Below, piece after piece: positions 38,710-49,200 of a DNA stretch of 64,000 bases. Every line of letters begins with the position of its first letter. Position 1 is the stretch's first letter. Source of the stretch: an uncultured Acidobacteriaceae bacterium (lineage in GTDB: Bacteria; Acidobacteriota; Terriglobia; Terriglobales; Acidobacteriaceae). A program made the position numbers and the translations under genes. The notes below the pieces were generated by a model. That model was not told the DNA's origin and ran no database searches. It was given only the letters and a program-made list of their open reading frames with translations. Location of the stretch: contig CAIKND010000117.1 in NCBI GenBank assembly GCA_903828675.1, positions 1 through 64,000 on the forward strand, written 5' to 3'.

Positions 38710-39099
38710 CTACAAAATCCCCAGCACCCTCAGCCGAACCAGCCCTCCGGCCAGAACCCCCATCGGGGTCAACGCCAACAGCGTCAACTGGTACCAGATC
38801 GGCTGTTTGCCCCGCGCTTGCATCGCGCTCAGCGCCGCTAGAGCCAGCACCACAATCCCCAACGCCAGCACCAGTTGCATGGCGCTGGTTGCTCCAATCC
38901 ACGCGGTCACGTAGCCGCCCGCCGACGCGGCCAGAAACGAATAGGCCAGGTTCACAAAGATATATCCCGGCTTGGGATTGCCCTGCTCTCCCACCCAACT
39001 GGGCGTAAGCCGTGCCAGCAGCGCGGTCAGTACTGCCACCAGCACAGCCATCGTCGCAAACCCCGCCGCCAGTGCTAGAAATGCGTGCAGAACTACCAC
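38710..39099 (-). CDS. Small four-helix membrane protein
   Basis: 129 residues with four predicted transmembrane helices (HAFLALAAGFATMAVLVAVL; FVNLAYSFLAASAGGYVTAW; LVLALGIVVLALAAL; LTLLALTPMGVLAGGLV). No named family was recognised. It starts with GTG at 39099, overlapping the preceding small gene by 7 bases, so it is translationally coupled to the operon that begins with the aminopeptidase. Confidence 0.75.
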   Translation of the reverse strand: MVVLHAFLALAAGFATMAVLVAVLTALLARLTPSWVGEQGNPKPGYIFVNLAYSFLAASAGGYVTAWIGATSAMQLVLALGIVVLALAALSAMQARGKQPIWYQLTLLALTPMGVLAGGLVRLRVLGIL

Positions 39100-39461
39100 A
39101 GCTTTCTCTCTTCCTGGGTCGGCGTTCCCACGTCGCCCCGTTCAATTCGTTCCAGAAACGTCCGAGCCAGCCGCCGCTCTCCAGGGTTGCTCTCGCCGTG
39201 CATCGAACAAAGATCCAGGAACTCGTCGCACAATGCATTCCGCTCTTCCTGCTGCGCAAAAATTCCCTGCAATCCCATCGCCAGTTCCCGCAACCGCGCA
39301 GCCTCCGGCCAGCCACCCTCCTCGTCGCCCAGCAGATCGACATCGGAAAAGAGCCCCTTGCGCCCTCTTGCGCACGCATCCAGGCAGGCTAGCAATTGAT
39401 CGCTGAAGGCCTGTGCCATCATCTCCAGTTGGCTGGATTCCACTTCGTCGCGCGGGTCCAT
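39093..39461 (-). CDS. Small soluble helical protein of unknown function
   Basis: 122 residues from the ATG at 39461, with GAGGG 6 bases upstream; ATG 39467 is also in frame. It is acidic and helical (QLEMMAQAFSDQLLACLDAC; RLRELAMGLQGIFAQQEERN; RRLARTFLERIERGD). It lies between the aminopeptidase gene (11 bases upstream) and the membrane protein (7-base overlap), clearly in one operon. No function can be proposed. Confidence 0.7.
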   Translation of the reverse strand: MDPRDEVESSQLEMMAQAFSDQLLACLDACARGRKGLFSDVDLLGDEEGGWPEAARLRELAMGLQGIFAQQEERNALCDEFLDLCSMHGESNPGERRLARTFLERIERGDVGTPTQEERKLW

Positions 39462-39471
39462 GTCCATCCCT

Positions 39472-40818
39472 CTATTTCTCACGCATCGCCGCTTCCACAG
39501 CCTCGGCTGTATGAGGAAGCGCCCCGTCCAAATCGATCAGCTTGCCGTCGGCGCCCACCAGAAAGTCGCACTCGATGCGCACCCCCAGCTTCTCCTCGGG
39601 AATGTAAATACCCGGCTCAATCGTGAACACCATCCCCGGTTTCAGCACCGCCGGGTAAACCTCCACCGGATCGTGCACGTTAATCCCCAGCATGTGCCCC
39701 AGCCCGTGCAGCCAGTACTGTCCCAGCGGCTTTCCATCCAGGCTCTTCCCGTGCGTGTTGATGTAGTTATAGGCCGCGTTATCCAGCGAATCCGGATCGT
39801 GGCGGTCACGGTCGTTGATCTTCGACTTACCCGCCACAAACGCATCCACCGCCGCCTGCTGCGCCCCCAGCACAATGTCGTAAATCTCCCGCTGCCGCGC
39901 CGTAAACTGCCGGTTTGCCGGCACCGTCCGCGTTATGTCCGAGGCGTACATCGAGTACTCGCAAGCCGCATCCACAACCACCAGGTCGCCATCTTCCATA
40001 GTGCGCGAGTTGGCATCGTAGTGCAGCGTGGTCGAGTTAATCCCCGAGCCTACAATCGGCGCATAGCTGGGCCGCTCGCAGCCGTTTTCCATCCACGCTG
40101 CAGTCATCTTCCCGGCCACAGCCAGTTCCGTCGCGCCCGGCTTCACCGCCCGCATCATCACGCGCTGCGCTTCAATGGACGCCGTTGAAGCCTTCTTCAG
40201 CAGCTCAATCTCGCCCTCATCCTTCACCACCCGCAACTGCGCCGTCGGTCCCGTCACGTCGTGCCCCGCCGGTGCCGAATCCCCACCCAGCGTCACCGCC
40301 GTAAATCCCAGCAGCGCCTTTGCCTGGGCAGACTCCGGCTGCGTCCAGATGTTGTACATCAGGCTCCGATTGGCGCCCATCAGTTCATTCAGCACCGTGG
40401 GCAACTCCGTCATCGCCTTCACCGCGTCAACGCCCGCGGCCTTTTCCACCCCCGGCGAAGCCGCATCCAGCTTCTCCCCGGTGTACTTTTCCATGCGCAA
40501 ATTCCGCGTCGGCAGAAACAGAATCTCCCGGTACATCCGCGGCGGCGTCGCCTGCGGAGCGTCTGCCACCACCACCAGCGCCGCGCCCGGCTCCGTCCAT
40601 CCGGTCAGATAGTAGAAATCCTCATCCTGCCGGTAGGGCATAAAGTCCCGCAGCGGCTCCCGAGCGGCAAACAGCACCGCCACCCCACCATGCAGCTTCG
40701 CCCCCAGCGCCACACGCCGCCCGTGATACACGCTGGCAGGCTGCTTTTCGAACGCGTTCAGCACAGGCATCGCCGTCGAAACGGCCAGCAGCACGACAAC
40801 AACCCGGAACAATTTCAT
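39472..40818 (-). CDS. Exported Xaa-Pro aminopeptidase-like metallopeptidase
   Basis: 448 residues of the aminopeptidase P/prolidase (M24) family, which removes N-terminal residues that precede proline. A signal peptide (MKLFRVVVVLLAVSTAMPVL) sends it to the periplasm. An N-terminal creatinase-like domain includes FYYLTGWTEPGAALVVV. The pita-bread catalytic domain has all metal ligands: Asp in VVVDAACEY, Asp in ASDITRTVP, His in HGLGHMLG, Glu in TIEPGIYIP and Glu in VRIECDF. It leads a three-gene operon with a small helical and a small membrane protein. Confidence 0.92.
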   Translation of the reverse strand: MKLFRVVVVLLAVSTAMPVLNAFEKQPASVYHGRRVALGAKLHGGVAVLFAAREPLRDFMPYRQDEDFYYLTGWTEPGAALVVVADAPQATPPRMYREILFLPTRNLRMEKYTGEKLDAASPGVEKAAGVDAVKAMTELPTVLNELMGANRSLMYNIWTQPESAQAKALLGFTAVTLGGDSAPAGHDVTGPTAQLRVVKDEGEIELLKKASTASIEAQRVMMRAVKPGATELAVAGKMTAAWMENGCERPSYAPIVGSGINSTTLHYDANSRTMEDGDLVVVDAACEYSMYASDITRTVPANRQFTARQREIYDIVLGAQQAAVDAFVAGKSKINDRDRHDPDSLDNAAYNYINTHGKSLDGKPLGQYWLHGLGHMLGINVHDPVEVYPAVLKPGMVFTIEPGIYIPEEKLGVRIECDFLVGADGKLIDLDGALPHTAEAVEAAMREK

Positions 40819-40929
40819 TCCGCTATTGTCATCCCTTGCCGTCCTGGGTGCAAAACGAAAATGTCTTCATAATCACCGAGACACGTTCTTCCCCAGTGCG
40901 AAGCAGCGGTGGCGACGGGCTTCGACACC

Positions 40930-42333
40930 CTAGCCCTCTTTCGCCGCCTTCAACATCGCCGCCAAACTCCGGTCCACATCGTCCCTGGTCGTGGCCCAGG
41001 ATGAAACACTGATCCTCATCGCCGTATGCCCTTGCCACACGGTCGACCCGCACCAGCTTGTCCCCTCTTCCTGGATCCGGGCAATCACCTGCAGCGTCTT
41101 CTCCGGCGTGCCAAATGAAACCAGCACCTGGTTGATCACCACATCGTTCAGCACCTGGCAGCCCGCCGCGCGCAGTCCCTCGGCAAAACGCCGTGCATGG
41201 CTCGAGGTCCGCTCCACAATCTCCGCCATCCCCGACCGCCCCAGCGACCGCAATCCCGCCCACAACTCCACTCCGCGCGCCCGCCGCGACAGCTCCGGAT
41301 TGTAGTCCGAAGGCTCGCGATGTTCTCCCAGTGCCAGATACGAAGCCTGAATCGACATCGCCGCCCGAAGCGCATCCGGATCGCGCACCAGCGCAACCCC
41401 GCAGTCGTAGCCGATATTGGGCCACTTGTGTCCGTCCGTAGCCCACGAGTCGGCCTGTTCAAATCCGTTTGTCCAGCGCCGGTACTCCTGCGAAGTCGCG
41501 GCCCACAGCCCAAACGCCCCGTCCACATGAATCCACGCACCAGCCTCTCGCGCCGCCGGGCAAATCGCCCCCGCCGGATCGAAGGCCCCGGTATTCACGT
41601 TCCCAGCCTGCAAACACAAAATCGTCCGCTCATCCATGTGCGGCAGCGCGTCGGCGCGCATCCGCCCCTGACCATCCACCGGCACTCGCACTACCCGGTT
41701 CCGCCCCAGCCCCAGCAGCCCCAGAGCCTTCAGTACGGAGGCATGAACCTCTTCGCCCACCACCACCGTCACCGGCGGAGCGCCGAACAGCCCCTCGCCT
41801 TCCACATCCCACCCGGCGCGCGTCAGCAGCGTATGCCTCGCCGCCGCAAGAGCCGTGAAGTTCGCCATCGTGGCTCCGGTCACCACCGCCCCGCCCGTTC
41901 CCGTTGGCAGTCCCAGCAGCTCCCGCACCCATTCCAGCGCCACTTCTTCCAGAACAATAGCGGTTGGCGACTGCACAAAGAACGCCGCATTCTGGTCCCA
42001 CGCGCTCACCAGCCAGCTCGCCGCCAGCGCCGCCGGCAGGCACCCCCCGTTTACAAACCCGAAGTTGCGCCCACCCGTCTTCGCCACCGTTGCCGGTGAC
42101 CCATAAGCATCCAGCAGGTGCAGAACTGCCTCCGCACTCGTCGGTCCCGGCGGCAGCGGCCCGCGCAGCACCTGCAGCGCCTTCACCGCCTCCGGACGCG
42201 GCGCAACCGATCGCTTGTCCTCGCCTTCCAGATAGTCCATAGCATCGCGCGCGGCGTGTTTCAGCAGTGCGGTGCGAGCTTCAGAGACAGAAGCGGCAGA
42301 CAACGGCGAATGGGGGGAATGAGTAACAGCCAT
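40930..42333 (-). CDS. PLP-dependent group II amino-acid decarboxylase
   Basis: 467 residues. Group II (aromatic-L-amino-acid or glutamate type) decarboxylase fold. The cofactor Lys lies in TDGHKWPNIGYDCG, the His stacking on PLP in EEVHASVLKAL and the Asp contacting the pyridine N in AWIHVDGAFG. FGFVNGGCLPAALAASWLVS shows the family N-terminal substrate region. The substrate is not evident; many bacterial members with this pattern are annotated aspartate or aromatic decarboxylases without evidence. Monocistronic. Confidence 0.9.
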   Translation of the reverse strand: MAVTHSPHSPLSAASVSEARTALLKHAARDAMDYLEGEDKRSVAPRPEAVKALQVLRGPLPPGPTSAEAVLHLLDAYGSPATVAKTGGRNFGFVNGGCLPAALAASWLVSAWDQNAAFFVQSPTAIVLEEVALEWVRELLGLPTGTGGAVVTGATMANFTALAAARHTLLTRAGWDVEGEGLFGAPPVTVVVGEEVHASVLKALGLLGLGRNRVVRVPVDGQGRMRADALPHMDERTILCLQAGNVNTGAFDPAGAICPAAREAGAWIHVDGAFGLWAATSQEYRRWTNGFEQADSWATDGHKWPNIGYDCGVALVRDPDALRAAMSIQASYLALGEHREPSDYNPELSRRARGVELWAGLRSLGRSGMAEIVERTSSHARRFAEGLRAAGCQVLNDVVINQVLVSFGTPEKTLQVIARIQEEGTSWCGSTVWQGHTAMRISVSSWATTRDDVDRSLAAMLKAAKEG

Positions 42334-42424
42334 AGGATGAGCATATCCGGTTCCAAGCCAGATTCACTGCCCGATCAGTCTGCGATACAGCAGATGTGGT
42401 TGACTGATCCGAACCTGGGTTTGC

Positions 42425-43531
42425 TTATCTCTTCGCCGCTTCCGGCTTGACAGGCTTTGATTTCGGCAAATCGAAGAACCCAATGTGCAACTCCGCCGTG
42501 GGAACGAAGTTGTCCAAATGAACCTGGAAATGATCCACATCGAGCCTTTCGACATTGCCCGGCGAGCAGAAACTGACCAGAAATCGCCCTCCCTGCTCGG
42601 ATCGCGGGCGCTCAAGGATGAGCGTAAAGTCCTCGATGGGCCTTTGCCAGGTATTTGCCGAAGTTAGAATAAAATCCACCCAGTGCGGATAAGAGGTTCC
42701 GGCCATCAGTCTCTCGTCGCTGGTCTTGGCCTGCAATTCACTCTCTTTAAGTTTGCGTCCAAGCGCGTTGAGAAACTGTCGATCCGCACAAAAGCCAGCT
42801 AGCAGCTTCATCCCATCCGAATCGCCTCTCGCGCTGCGGTTAGCGGCAGGTCGTGCAAGAGAATCATCGACCGCTGTCGAGGTAACCTGTGTGAATCCCA
42901 CCGCAGGCGCGTATTCATGGCGGATATGAACGGTGGAATGCGCTGGAAAGACCTGTGTCCAGTGGTATTGCAGGTGAACTGTCCAGAGGCTGTAGATCAG
43001 GGAGCCCTGGTCTTCAAATAGGCCCTCCTTAAGTAATCGGTTCTGTGCTGTCTTGGGAAGCCGAGAAAAATCAGGGACGAAGACTTGATCTTTTGTATCG
43101 TCAAAGTGGCCAAACGTCGGGATATCTATATGATTCTGTTCTAGAATCCCGGTAACATTCCTTCCCTTAAGGAATGCTTTCGCCTCAGCCTCATAATGAA
43201 TGCGCTCGCCATCCACCCAGAGTCGGAAGCTCTTGAACGACTGCGCTGAGGCACTGCCCTCGGGGAAGTCGTTCTTGTACGGCGGAATAGGAAACGCCAC
43301 CTCCGTCGTCACTTCCTCGTCGGTTTCGTTGCGGAAGTCATAATCCACTACGACCTTCTTGTCGCTGATCCGCAGCACCTCTTTCGCCATCACAATCCGC
43401 GTCTCCCGCCGAGGCAACAGGCCCCCGGCGGCAATGGCGGCGGCGGCATCGTCTGCCCATCCCGAAATGGGCCCACCGAAGCTCAATCCGGTGGCAAGCG
43501 CCACAGCACAGAGAACAGCTTTCCGGTTCAT
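42425..43531 (-). CDS. Exported DUF4424-like protein
   Basis: 368 residues. A signal peptide (MNRKAVLCAVALATGLSFGG) is followed by the family core: AAAIAAGGLLPRRETRIVMA, then VVVDYDFRNETDEEVTTEVA and FPIPPY. Other DUF4424 proteins share this start, which describes a periplasmic beta-rich protein of unknown function. The middle has WTVHLQYHWTQVFPAHSTVH, also family-like. The ATG at 43531 is chosen for the signal peptide; 51 in-frame upstream residues are noise. Confidence 0.8.
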   Translation of the reverse strand: MNRKAVLCAVALATGLSFGGPISGWADDAAAAIAAGGLLPRRETRIVMAKEVLRISDKKVVVDYDFRNETDEEVTTEVAFPIPPYKNDFPEGSASAQSFKSFRLWVDGERIHYEAEAKAFLKGRNVTGILEQNHIDIPTFGHFDDTKDQVFVPDFSRLPKTAQNRLLKEGLFEDQGSLIYSLWTVHLQYHWTQVFPAHSTVHIRHEYAPAVGFTQVTSTAVDDSLARPAANRSARGDSDGMKLLAGFCADRQFLNALGRKLKESELQAKTSDERLMAGTSYPHWVDFILTSANTWQRPIEDFTLILERPRSEQGGRFLVSFCSPGNVERLDVDHFQVHLDNFVPTAELHIGFFDLPKSKPVKPEAAKR

Positions 43532-43830
43532 GGCCGAAAGTATTGCAGATTTGCGGGTACGCAGGCACAAGGAGCGCTGATTTTTCACCCCTTTCCCCCT
43601 CTCTTCCCCATTGAAATTCCCTGCAAATTCGCCTATGCTAAGGATGCAGACGAATTTGTCCGTCAGAGAACACCGTGTGCGCACCGGCTGGCGGAGAGAT
43701 GAGTGGGCTTATAGCCCACTTTTTATTTGCGGCAAATTCACCGGAGTGAACACTCCGAAAATGACCGCCAAAAGGCGGCGTAAGCATGGGTCCCCAGAGA
43801 GCGATCTTTGCTCGATGGGGTGAAGGTACG
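43532..43830 (+). promoter_or_regulatory. Leader region of rimP-nusA-infB
   Basis: 299 bases. It contains three consecutive hairpins before rimP: an intrinsic-terminator-like one (43702-43724), CGGAGTG-AA-CACTCCG (43742-43748 with 43751-43757) and CCGCC-AAAA-GGCGG (43765-43769 with 43774-43778). The arrangement suggests attenuation or protein-dependent control of the operon. No promoter pair was assigned. Confidence 0.6.
43702..43724 (+). terminator. Intrinsic-terminator-like attenuator before rimP
   Basis: Perfect 8-bp stem AGTGGGCT (43702-43709) and AGCCCACT (43713-43720), 3-base loop and a run of T (43720-43724). It stands 107 bases before rimP in the same direction, so it could stop part of the transcripts from an upstream promoter. 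Similar leader hairpins are known before rimP in other bacteria. Confidence 0.75.
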
Positions 43831-44433
43831 ATGGCAGTCAAGCTGGAAGCAATTCGGTCGGCAGCGGCAAGGGTGGCCGCCTCTCATGGACTGGACGTGG
43901 TGGACCTCGAGTTCATTGGCCCGGCCAAGGAGCGCACCCTGCGCATCTTCCTTGAGAAAAACGCTGAAGAACGAGCGAAACTCAAGGCCGCTATCGAGGC
44001 AGGCGTCGAAGGACTTCCGGAACGGCTGGTCGAAGGTACGTTGAGTGTTGAACAGCTTTCCGGTGTAACGCACGAAGATTGCTCCGCTTTCAGCCGCGAC
44101 TTCGGCGTTCTGCTGGACATGGAAGACCTGGTTCCCGGCGCGGAATATACGCTCGAAGCCAGCTCACCGGGCTTGGACCGTAAGCTGACCCGGCCTGAGG
44201 ATTACCAGCGGTTCATCGGCAGCCTGGTCAAAATTCAGACCTTTGAGGCTATCCGCAACAACCGCCACTGGCAGGGGCGCTTGATCTCCGGCGCTGAAGC
44301 TGAAGTAGGCAAGATCATTACGCTCGACCTGAACGCGGTCAAGCAGAACAGCAAGAGCCGGAAGACCGGCGTCAGCACCGTTGAAATTGCGCTGAGCAAC
44401 GTCGAAAAAGCGCAACTGGTGCCAGAGATATAA
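43831..44433 (+). CDS. rimP: Ribosome maturation factor RimP
   Basis: 200 residues, a 30S assembly factor. An N-terminal KH-like domain (ASHGLDVVDLEFIGPAKERT, LRIFLEK) and the family signature EYTLEASSPGLDRKLTRPEDYQ precede a C-terminal Sm-like barrel. Between the first strand and the signature is a longer insert than in E. coli RimP (KNAEERAKLKAAIEAGVEGL). The ATG at 43831 has GAAGG upstream; 15 in-frame residues before it are untranslated leader. First gene of the conserved rimP-nusA-infB order. Confidence 0.96.
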   Translation: MAVKLEAIRSAAARVAASHGLDVVDLEFIGPAKERTLRIFLEKNAEERAKLKAAIEAGVEGLPERLVEGTLSVEQLSGVTHEDCSAFSRDFGVLLDMEDLVPGAEYTLEASSPGLDRKLTRPEDYQRFIGSLVKIQTFEAIRNNRHWQGRLISGAEAEVGKIITLDLNAVKQNSKSRKTGVSTVEIALSNVEKAQLVPEI

Positions 44434-44579
44434 GAAATTCTCCCGGCACACTAATTGTCCGGGAACCTTAACCTCGAGAAGTGGACCTGCTTTACCCCTT
44501 CTTCAAACTCAACTGAACCGGCCAAAGGATTCACCCCCCGAGTCCCGCGCCGAGCGGCAAACGAGAGAGCAAGCAGAGT

Positions 44580-46148
44580 ATGGCCAGCAGCGTTTTGTAT
44601 CAGAGCATCGAGCTCCTCAGCCAGGAGAAGGGCATTGACCCAGGCATCGTCGTCGGCGCTGTCGAGGAGGCCATCGCCCTGGCCACGCGCAAGTTCTACA
44701 AGACCCAGGAAAATATGCGCGGGGAACTCAATAAAGAGACCGGAGAAATCACGGCCTACATCTACAAAACGGTTGTCGCCGATGCGGAACAGGTCGAAGA
44801 CCCGCTCAACCAGATCACACTCGAAGAGGCCAATGCACTGGCTCCCGGCGTCGAAGTGGGCAGCGAAATCCGCTTGTATCGCGACACCAGCCCCCTCGGA
44901 CGCATCGCGGCACAGCTCGCCAAGCAGGTCATCTTCCAAAAGGTCCGCGAAGCTGAGCGCGACACCGTATTCAACGAATACGCGCACCGCGAAAAGGAAG
45001 TCCTGAACGCCACTGTCAAGCGCATCGAAGGCCAGGACGTCATTTATGACCTCGGCAAGGCGGAGGCACGTTGCCCCAAACGTGAGCAATCGCGCCTCGA
45101 GCAGTTCTCCATTGGCGAGCGCGTCCGCGTCGTCCTGCTCAAGGTGGACCGCGCCGCCAAGGGTCCCCAGGTCATCGTTTCCCGTGCCGCCCCTGAGCTG
45201 GTTTCCAACCTCTTCCAGTCGGAAGTCCCTGAAATCTACGACAACACCGTCGTCATCCGCGCCATCGCCCGCGAAGCAGGCGAACGCACCAAGATTGCCG
45301 TTCAAAGCCGCGACAAGGATGTGGACCCGGTCGGCGCTTGCGTAGGCATGAAGGGCATGCGCGTTCAGTCCATCATTCGCGAGCTGCGCGGCGAAAAAAT
45401 CGACATCATCGAGTACTCTGACGAAATCACCACCTTCGCCGAGAAGGCACTGCAGCCCGCCAAGGTCAGCCGCGTGTCGATCTCCGATCTGACTGACAAG
45501 CAGCTCGAAGTCATCGTCGACGACACTCAGCTCTCGCTCGCCATCGGCAAGAAGGGCCAGAATGTCCGCCTCGCCGCCAAGCTGCTGGGCTGGAAAATCG
45601 ACATCAAGAGTGAAGAGGAGAAGCGCCAGGAGGTCGAGCAGCAGATGCAGGACCTCACCGGCGGCCCCTCCACTCCCATCGAGCAGGTCTCCGAGTTGGG
45701 CGACGGCATCATCCAGAAGCTCGTCGCGGCCGGCATCACCACCGTCGAGTCCTTGGCAGACATGACCCCCGAGCAGCTCGAAGAGATTCCGGGCATCGGC
45801 GAAAAAACTCTCGAGAAGATCTCCGTAGCTGTTCGCCACTACTTCGGCCACTTTGAAGAAGGCGAGCCAGGCCACGTACCCGAAGTTGCCGAACCGGCAA
45901 CCACGGAAATACCCGGCGAAGCTGAAGTCGAAATCGCACCGGCAGTTGTAGCCGATGCCGAGGCCGAAGCTGAAAACGCCGCTGACGTCCTCAAGGAAAT
46001 CGAGAGCATTGAGTCCGTTGAAACAGACGGAGATTCAGTCAGCGCTGAAGAAGCCGCGATTGAAGACGTGCCCGAAGCCGGCGATACGCCGGAAGAGATT
46101 GAAAGTGATGCATCGGAAGAACAGGCGGCCAAAGAGGACGGCGCATAG
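44580..46148 (+). CDS. nusA: Transcription termination/antitermination factor NusA
   Basis: 522 residues. Binds RNA polymerase and modulates pausing, termination and antitermination. Domains in order are the N-terminal RNAP-binding domain (MASSVLYQSIELLSQEKGID), S1 (LNATVKRIEGQDVIYDLGKA), two KH domains (VDPVGACVGMKGMRVQSIIR and LSLAIGKKGQNVRLAAKLLG), then one helix-hairpin-helix repeat (LADMTPEQLEEIPGIGEKTL). It ends in an acidic Glu/Ala tail of about 90 residues. It is 146 bases after rimP and 118 before infB. Confidence 0.97.
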   Translation: MASSVLYQSIELLSQEKGIDPGIVVGAVEEAIALATRKFYKTQENMRGELNKETGEITAYIYKTVVADAEQVEDPLNQITLEEANALAPGVEVGSEIRLYRDTSPLGRIAAQLAKQVIFQKVREAERDTVFNEYAHREKEVLNATVKRIEGQDVIYDLGKAEARCPKREQSRLEQFSIGERVRVVLLKVDRAAKGPQVIVSRAAPELVSNLFQSEVPEIYDNTVVIRAIAREAGERTKIAVQSRDKDVDPVGACVGMKGMRVQSIIRELRGEKIDIIEYSDEITTFAEKALQPAKVSRVSISDLTDKQLEVIVDDTQLSLAIGKKGQNVRLAAKLLGWKIDIKSEEEKRQEVEQQMQDLTGGPSTPIEQVSELGDGIIQKLVAAGITTVESLADMTPEQLEEIPGIGEKTLEKISVAVRHYFGHFEEGEPGHVPEVAEPATTEIPGEAEVEIAPAVVADAEAEAENAADVLKEIESIESVETDGDSVSAEEAAIEDVPEAGDTPEEIESDASEEQAAKEDGA

Positions 46149-46266
46149 TATGCGCCCCATCCTTCAAAGCCAATCGAATGGTCATGAAAGTTTTTTGAGC
46201 AGCCAATGCCACGGGGTAGCTATGAGCAACTAGGGGCTTTGGGTAGCACACTTTGAAAAGAGGCGG

Positions 46267-49200
46267 ATGAGTAAGGTTCGTATCAACGATCTCGCACGCG
46301 AGATGGAAGTCAAGAGCAAACAGATTCTTGACACTTTGGCGGAACTCGGCCTGGCCACTGGCAAGACCCACTCCAGTTCGCTGGAGTCCGATGAGGCAGA
46401 GAAGGTTCGCGTGTTTATCGAGCGCGGTTCGCGCTCAGCAAGCCACGGAAGCTCGTCGTCATCGCGTGGCCCGCAGCCTATAACCCCAAAAATTGACCTC
46501 TCGCATATCTCCAAGCCTGGCGATGTTCTCCAGGCCATTCTGGCCAAGAAAAAAGAAGAGGAAGAGAATGCGCGGTATCCTCATGGACAGGTAAGACCAG
46601 CTGCGCCTCCTGTTGTTCAGCCTCCTGCCCGGCCCGCGTCGCCTGCTCCCCCGGTCGTTGTGGCAGCTCCGCCGCCATCGGCTCGCCCGGAACCGCGCAG
46701 AATCGTTCCTCTGCCGCGCTCAGCACCGAACATCGTGCATCCCCCGCCCCCACCCCCGCCGGCCATCGCCTCGCGTCCGCCGGCTGGTCCCGTGGTCGCC
46801 AAGGCGCCTGCTGGCGCCGCTGTTCCTTTGCGCCCGGTCGTTGTTGTTGCGCCCCCGCCAGCCGCTGTGGTCGTCAAGCCGCCCGTGGCCCCGGTCGTGC
46901 CGCTTCAAGTCAGGGAAGAGCAGCCGCACGAGAAGCCCGCTGCAGCCGTAGTCAAGCCGCCTGTCGCCGCTCCTCCGCCCGCCGCCGCTATCGTAGCGCC
47001 ACCCGCCGCGCCAGTTCCGCCCGCTGAGCCGCCGGCTGCTGTGGTTGAGCCCACTGTCGAGGCCGCGCCTCAAGCTCCCGTAGTTGCTGAAAAGGCGCCA
47101 GAAGCACCCGCCCCGGTTCCAGCCATTGCGGCAGAAGCCGTGGCTGTCCCCGCGCCACCTCCACCTCCACCTGCGGTAAAACTTCCGTCTGGGCCGCCGG
47201 CGCCACCCGCTCGCCGTGTGGTCATGCCTCAAACCGGACCGCGTCCGGTCTACAAGGCGCCCATTCTGCCGCCTCCCGTACCCGGAACTGGCAATCTTGC
47301 CGCCGGTGCCGGTATCGTGCGCGGTAGGCCGATCTTTGATCGCCGCCCATCCACTGGCCCCGGCAGTTATCCGCAGCGCACCCCCGGCGGCCCCTCAGTT
47401 CCAGGGCAGTTCCCGGGCGGACCGCGTCCCAAGCATCCTACCCGTACCGGCACAGGCGGCTACGCAGGTCCCGGCGGCACTGGTGCTCCAGGCGCGCGTC
47501 CTGCCTTCGGTGCTCGCCCGGGCTTTGGACCACCACGTCCCGGCGGTCCACCTCGCCCCGGCGGCGCAGCTCCTACCGGCGAAGCGCCACGTCCGGCGCG
47601 TGCCCCTTCAAGAGGCCGTGGCGGTCGTCCGCAGTATCCCAAGACGAAGGAAGGCCCAATGAAGGGCTTTGTGCCACCGCCACGTTATGGCGGGGTGCAA
47701 TATGGCGGTGAACCGCTTCCTATCACCCGCGAAATTACGGTTACAGAGGGCATCAGCGTTAAGGACCTGGCTGAAAAGCTCGATGTCCGCGCCAAGGACC
47801 TGATCGCCACACTCCTCATGAGCGGCGTCTTCGTCACCGTCAACCAGTCCCTCGACGCTGAGATGGTCAAGGACGTTGCCGCCAAGTTCGGCGCCGCCGC
47901 CACCGTCATCAGCTACGAAGAGGAAATCGCCAACCAGGCCATCGAAGAAGTCCTCGAAGCCGAGAACACCGGCGAGTTGGAAGTGCCCCGTTCGCCCGTT
48001 GTCACCGTCATGGGTCACGTCGATCACGGCAAGACATCGCTGCTCGACGCCATCCGCGAAACCGACGTTGCCGCTGGCGAAGCCGGAGGCATCACTCAGC
48101 ACATCGGTGCATACAAGGTGAAGTTCTCCAAAGAGGGCTCACCCGCGCATGGCCGCGAGATCGTCTTCCTCGATACCCCAGGCCACGAAGCCTTTACCCG
48201 CATGCGTGCCCGCGGAGCCAAAGTCACTGACATCGTCGTCATCGTAGTCGCCGCCGACGACGGCGTCATGCCCCAGACCCTCGAGGCCATCGACCACGCC
48301 AAGGCAGCAGGCGTACCCATCATCGTGGCCGTCAACAAAATCGACAAGCCCGATTCCAACCCTGATCGCGTCAAGAAGCAGCTCGCCGATCGCGGCCTCA
48401 TCCCTGAAGAGTGGGCCGTCGGCGACGAAGGTACGGTCTTCGTCGAGGTTTCCGCCAAGAAGCGCATCCACCTCGATCTGCTGCTCGAGATGATCTGCCT
48501 CGTCTCCGACATCCGCGCCCCCAAGGCCACTCCTGGCCGCAAGGCTGTCGGCTCTGTCATCGAGGCCAAGCTCGATCGCGGTCGTGGCGCCGTGGCCACC
48601 GTCCTTGTACAAGACGGTACCCTCCGCCTCAACGACAGCTATATCGTCGGCAACACCTTCGGCAAGGTCCGCGCCATGTTTGATGATCGCGGCCGCCCCA
48701 TCGAAGAAGCCGGTCCATCCACGCCTGTCGAAGTGCTGGGGCTTGAAGCCATGCCAGACTCCGGTGACACCTTCCTCGTCGTAGCCGATCGCGACAAGGC
48801 CAAGGGCATCGCCCAGTACCGCAAGATGAAAGAGCGCGACTCCCAGCTCGCCAAGAGTTCCCGCGTCTCCCTCGAAGGTCTTGCCGAGCAGATTCGCACC
48901 GCTGGCGTCAAGGATCTGCCTCTTATCATCAAGGGCGACGTTACCGGCTCGGTCGAAGTTCTGGCCGATTCGCTCACCCGCATGTCAACCGAGAAGGTGC
49001 GCATCAAGGTCATCCACTCCGGCGTCGGTTCCATTACTGAAAGCGACGTCCTTTTGGCCACGGCCTCGAACACCATCATCATCGGCTTCAATGTCCGCCC
49101 CGAGCGCAAGGCTGCCGAACTGGCCAACCAGGAAGGCATCCAGATTCGCCTGCACTCCATCATCTACGAGTTGCAGGATGAAATCCGCCTGGCCATGATG

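Noticed and set aside
44451-45875. 474-residue open frame antisense to nusA
   Set aside because: It mirrors nusA codon periodicity and is rich in Leu, Asp and Gly without any domain, a typical shadow frame in high-GC DNA.
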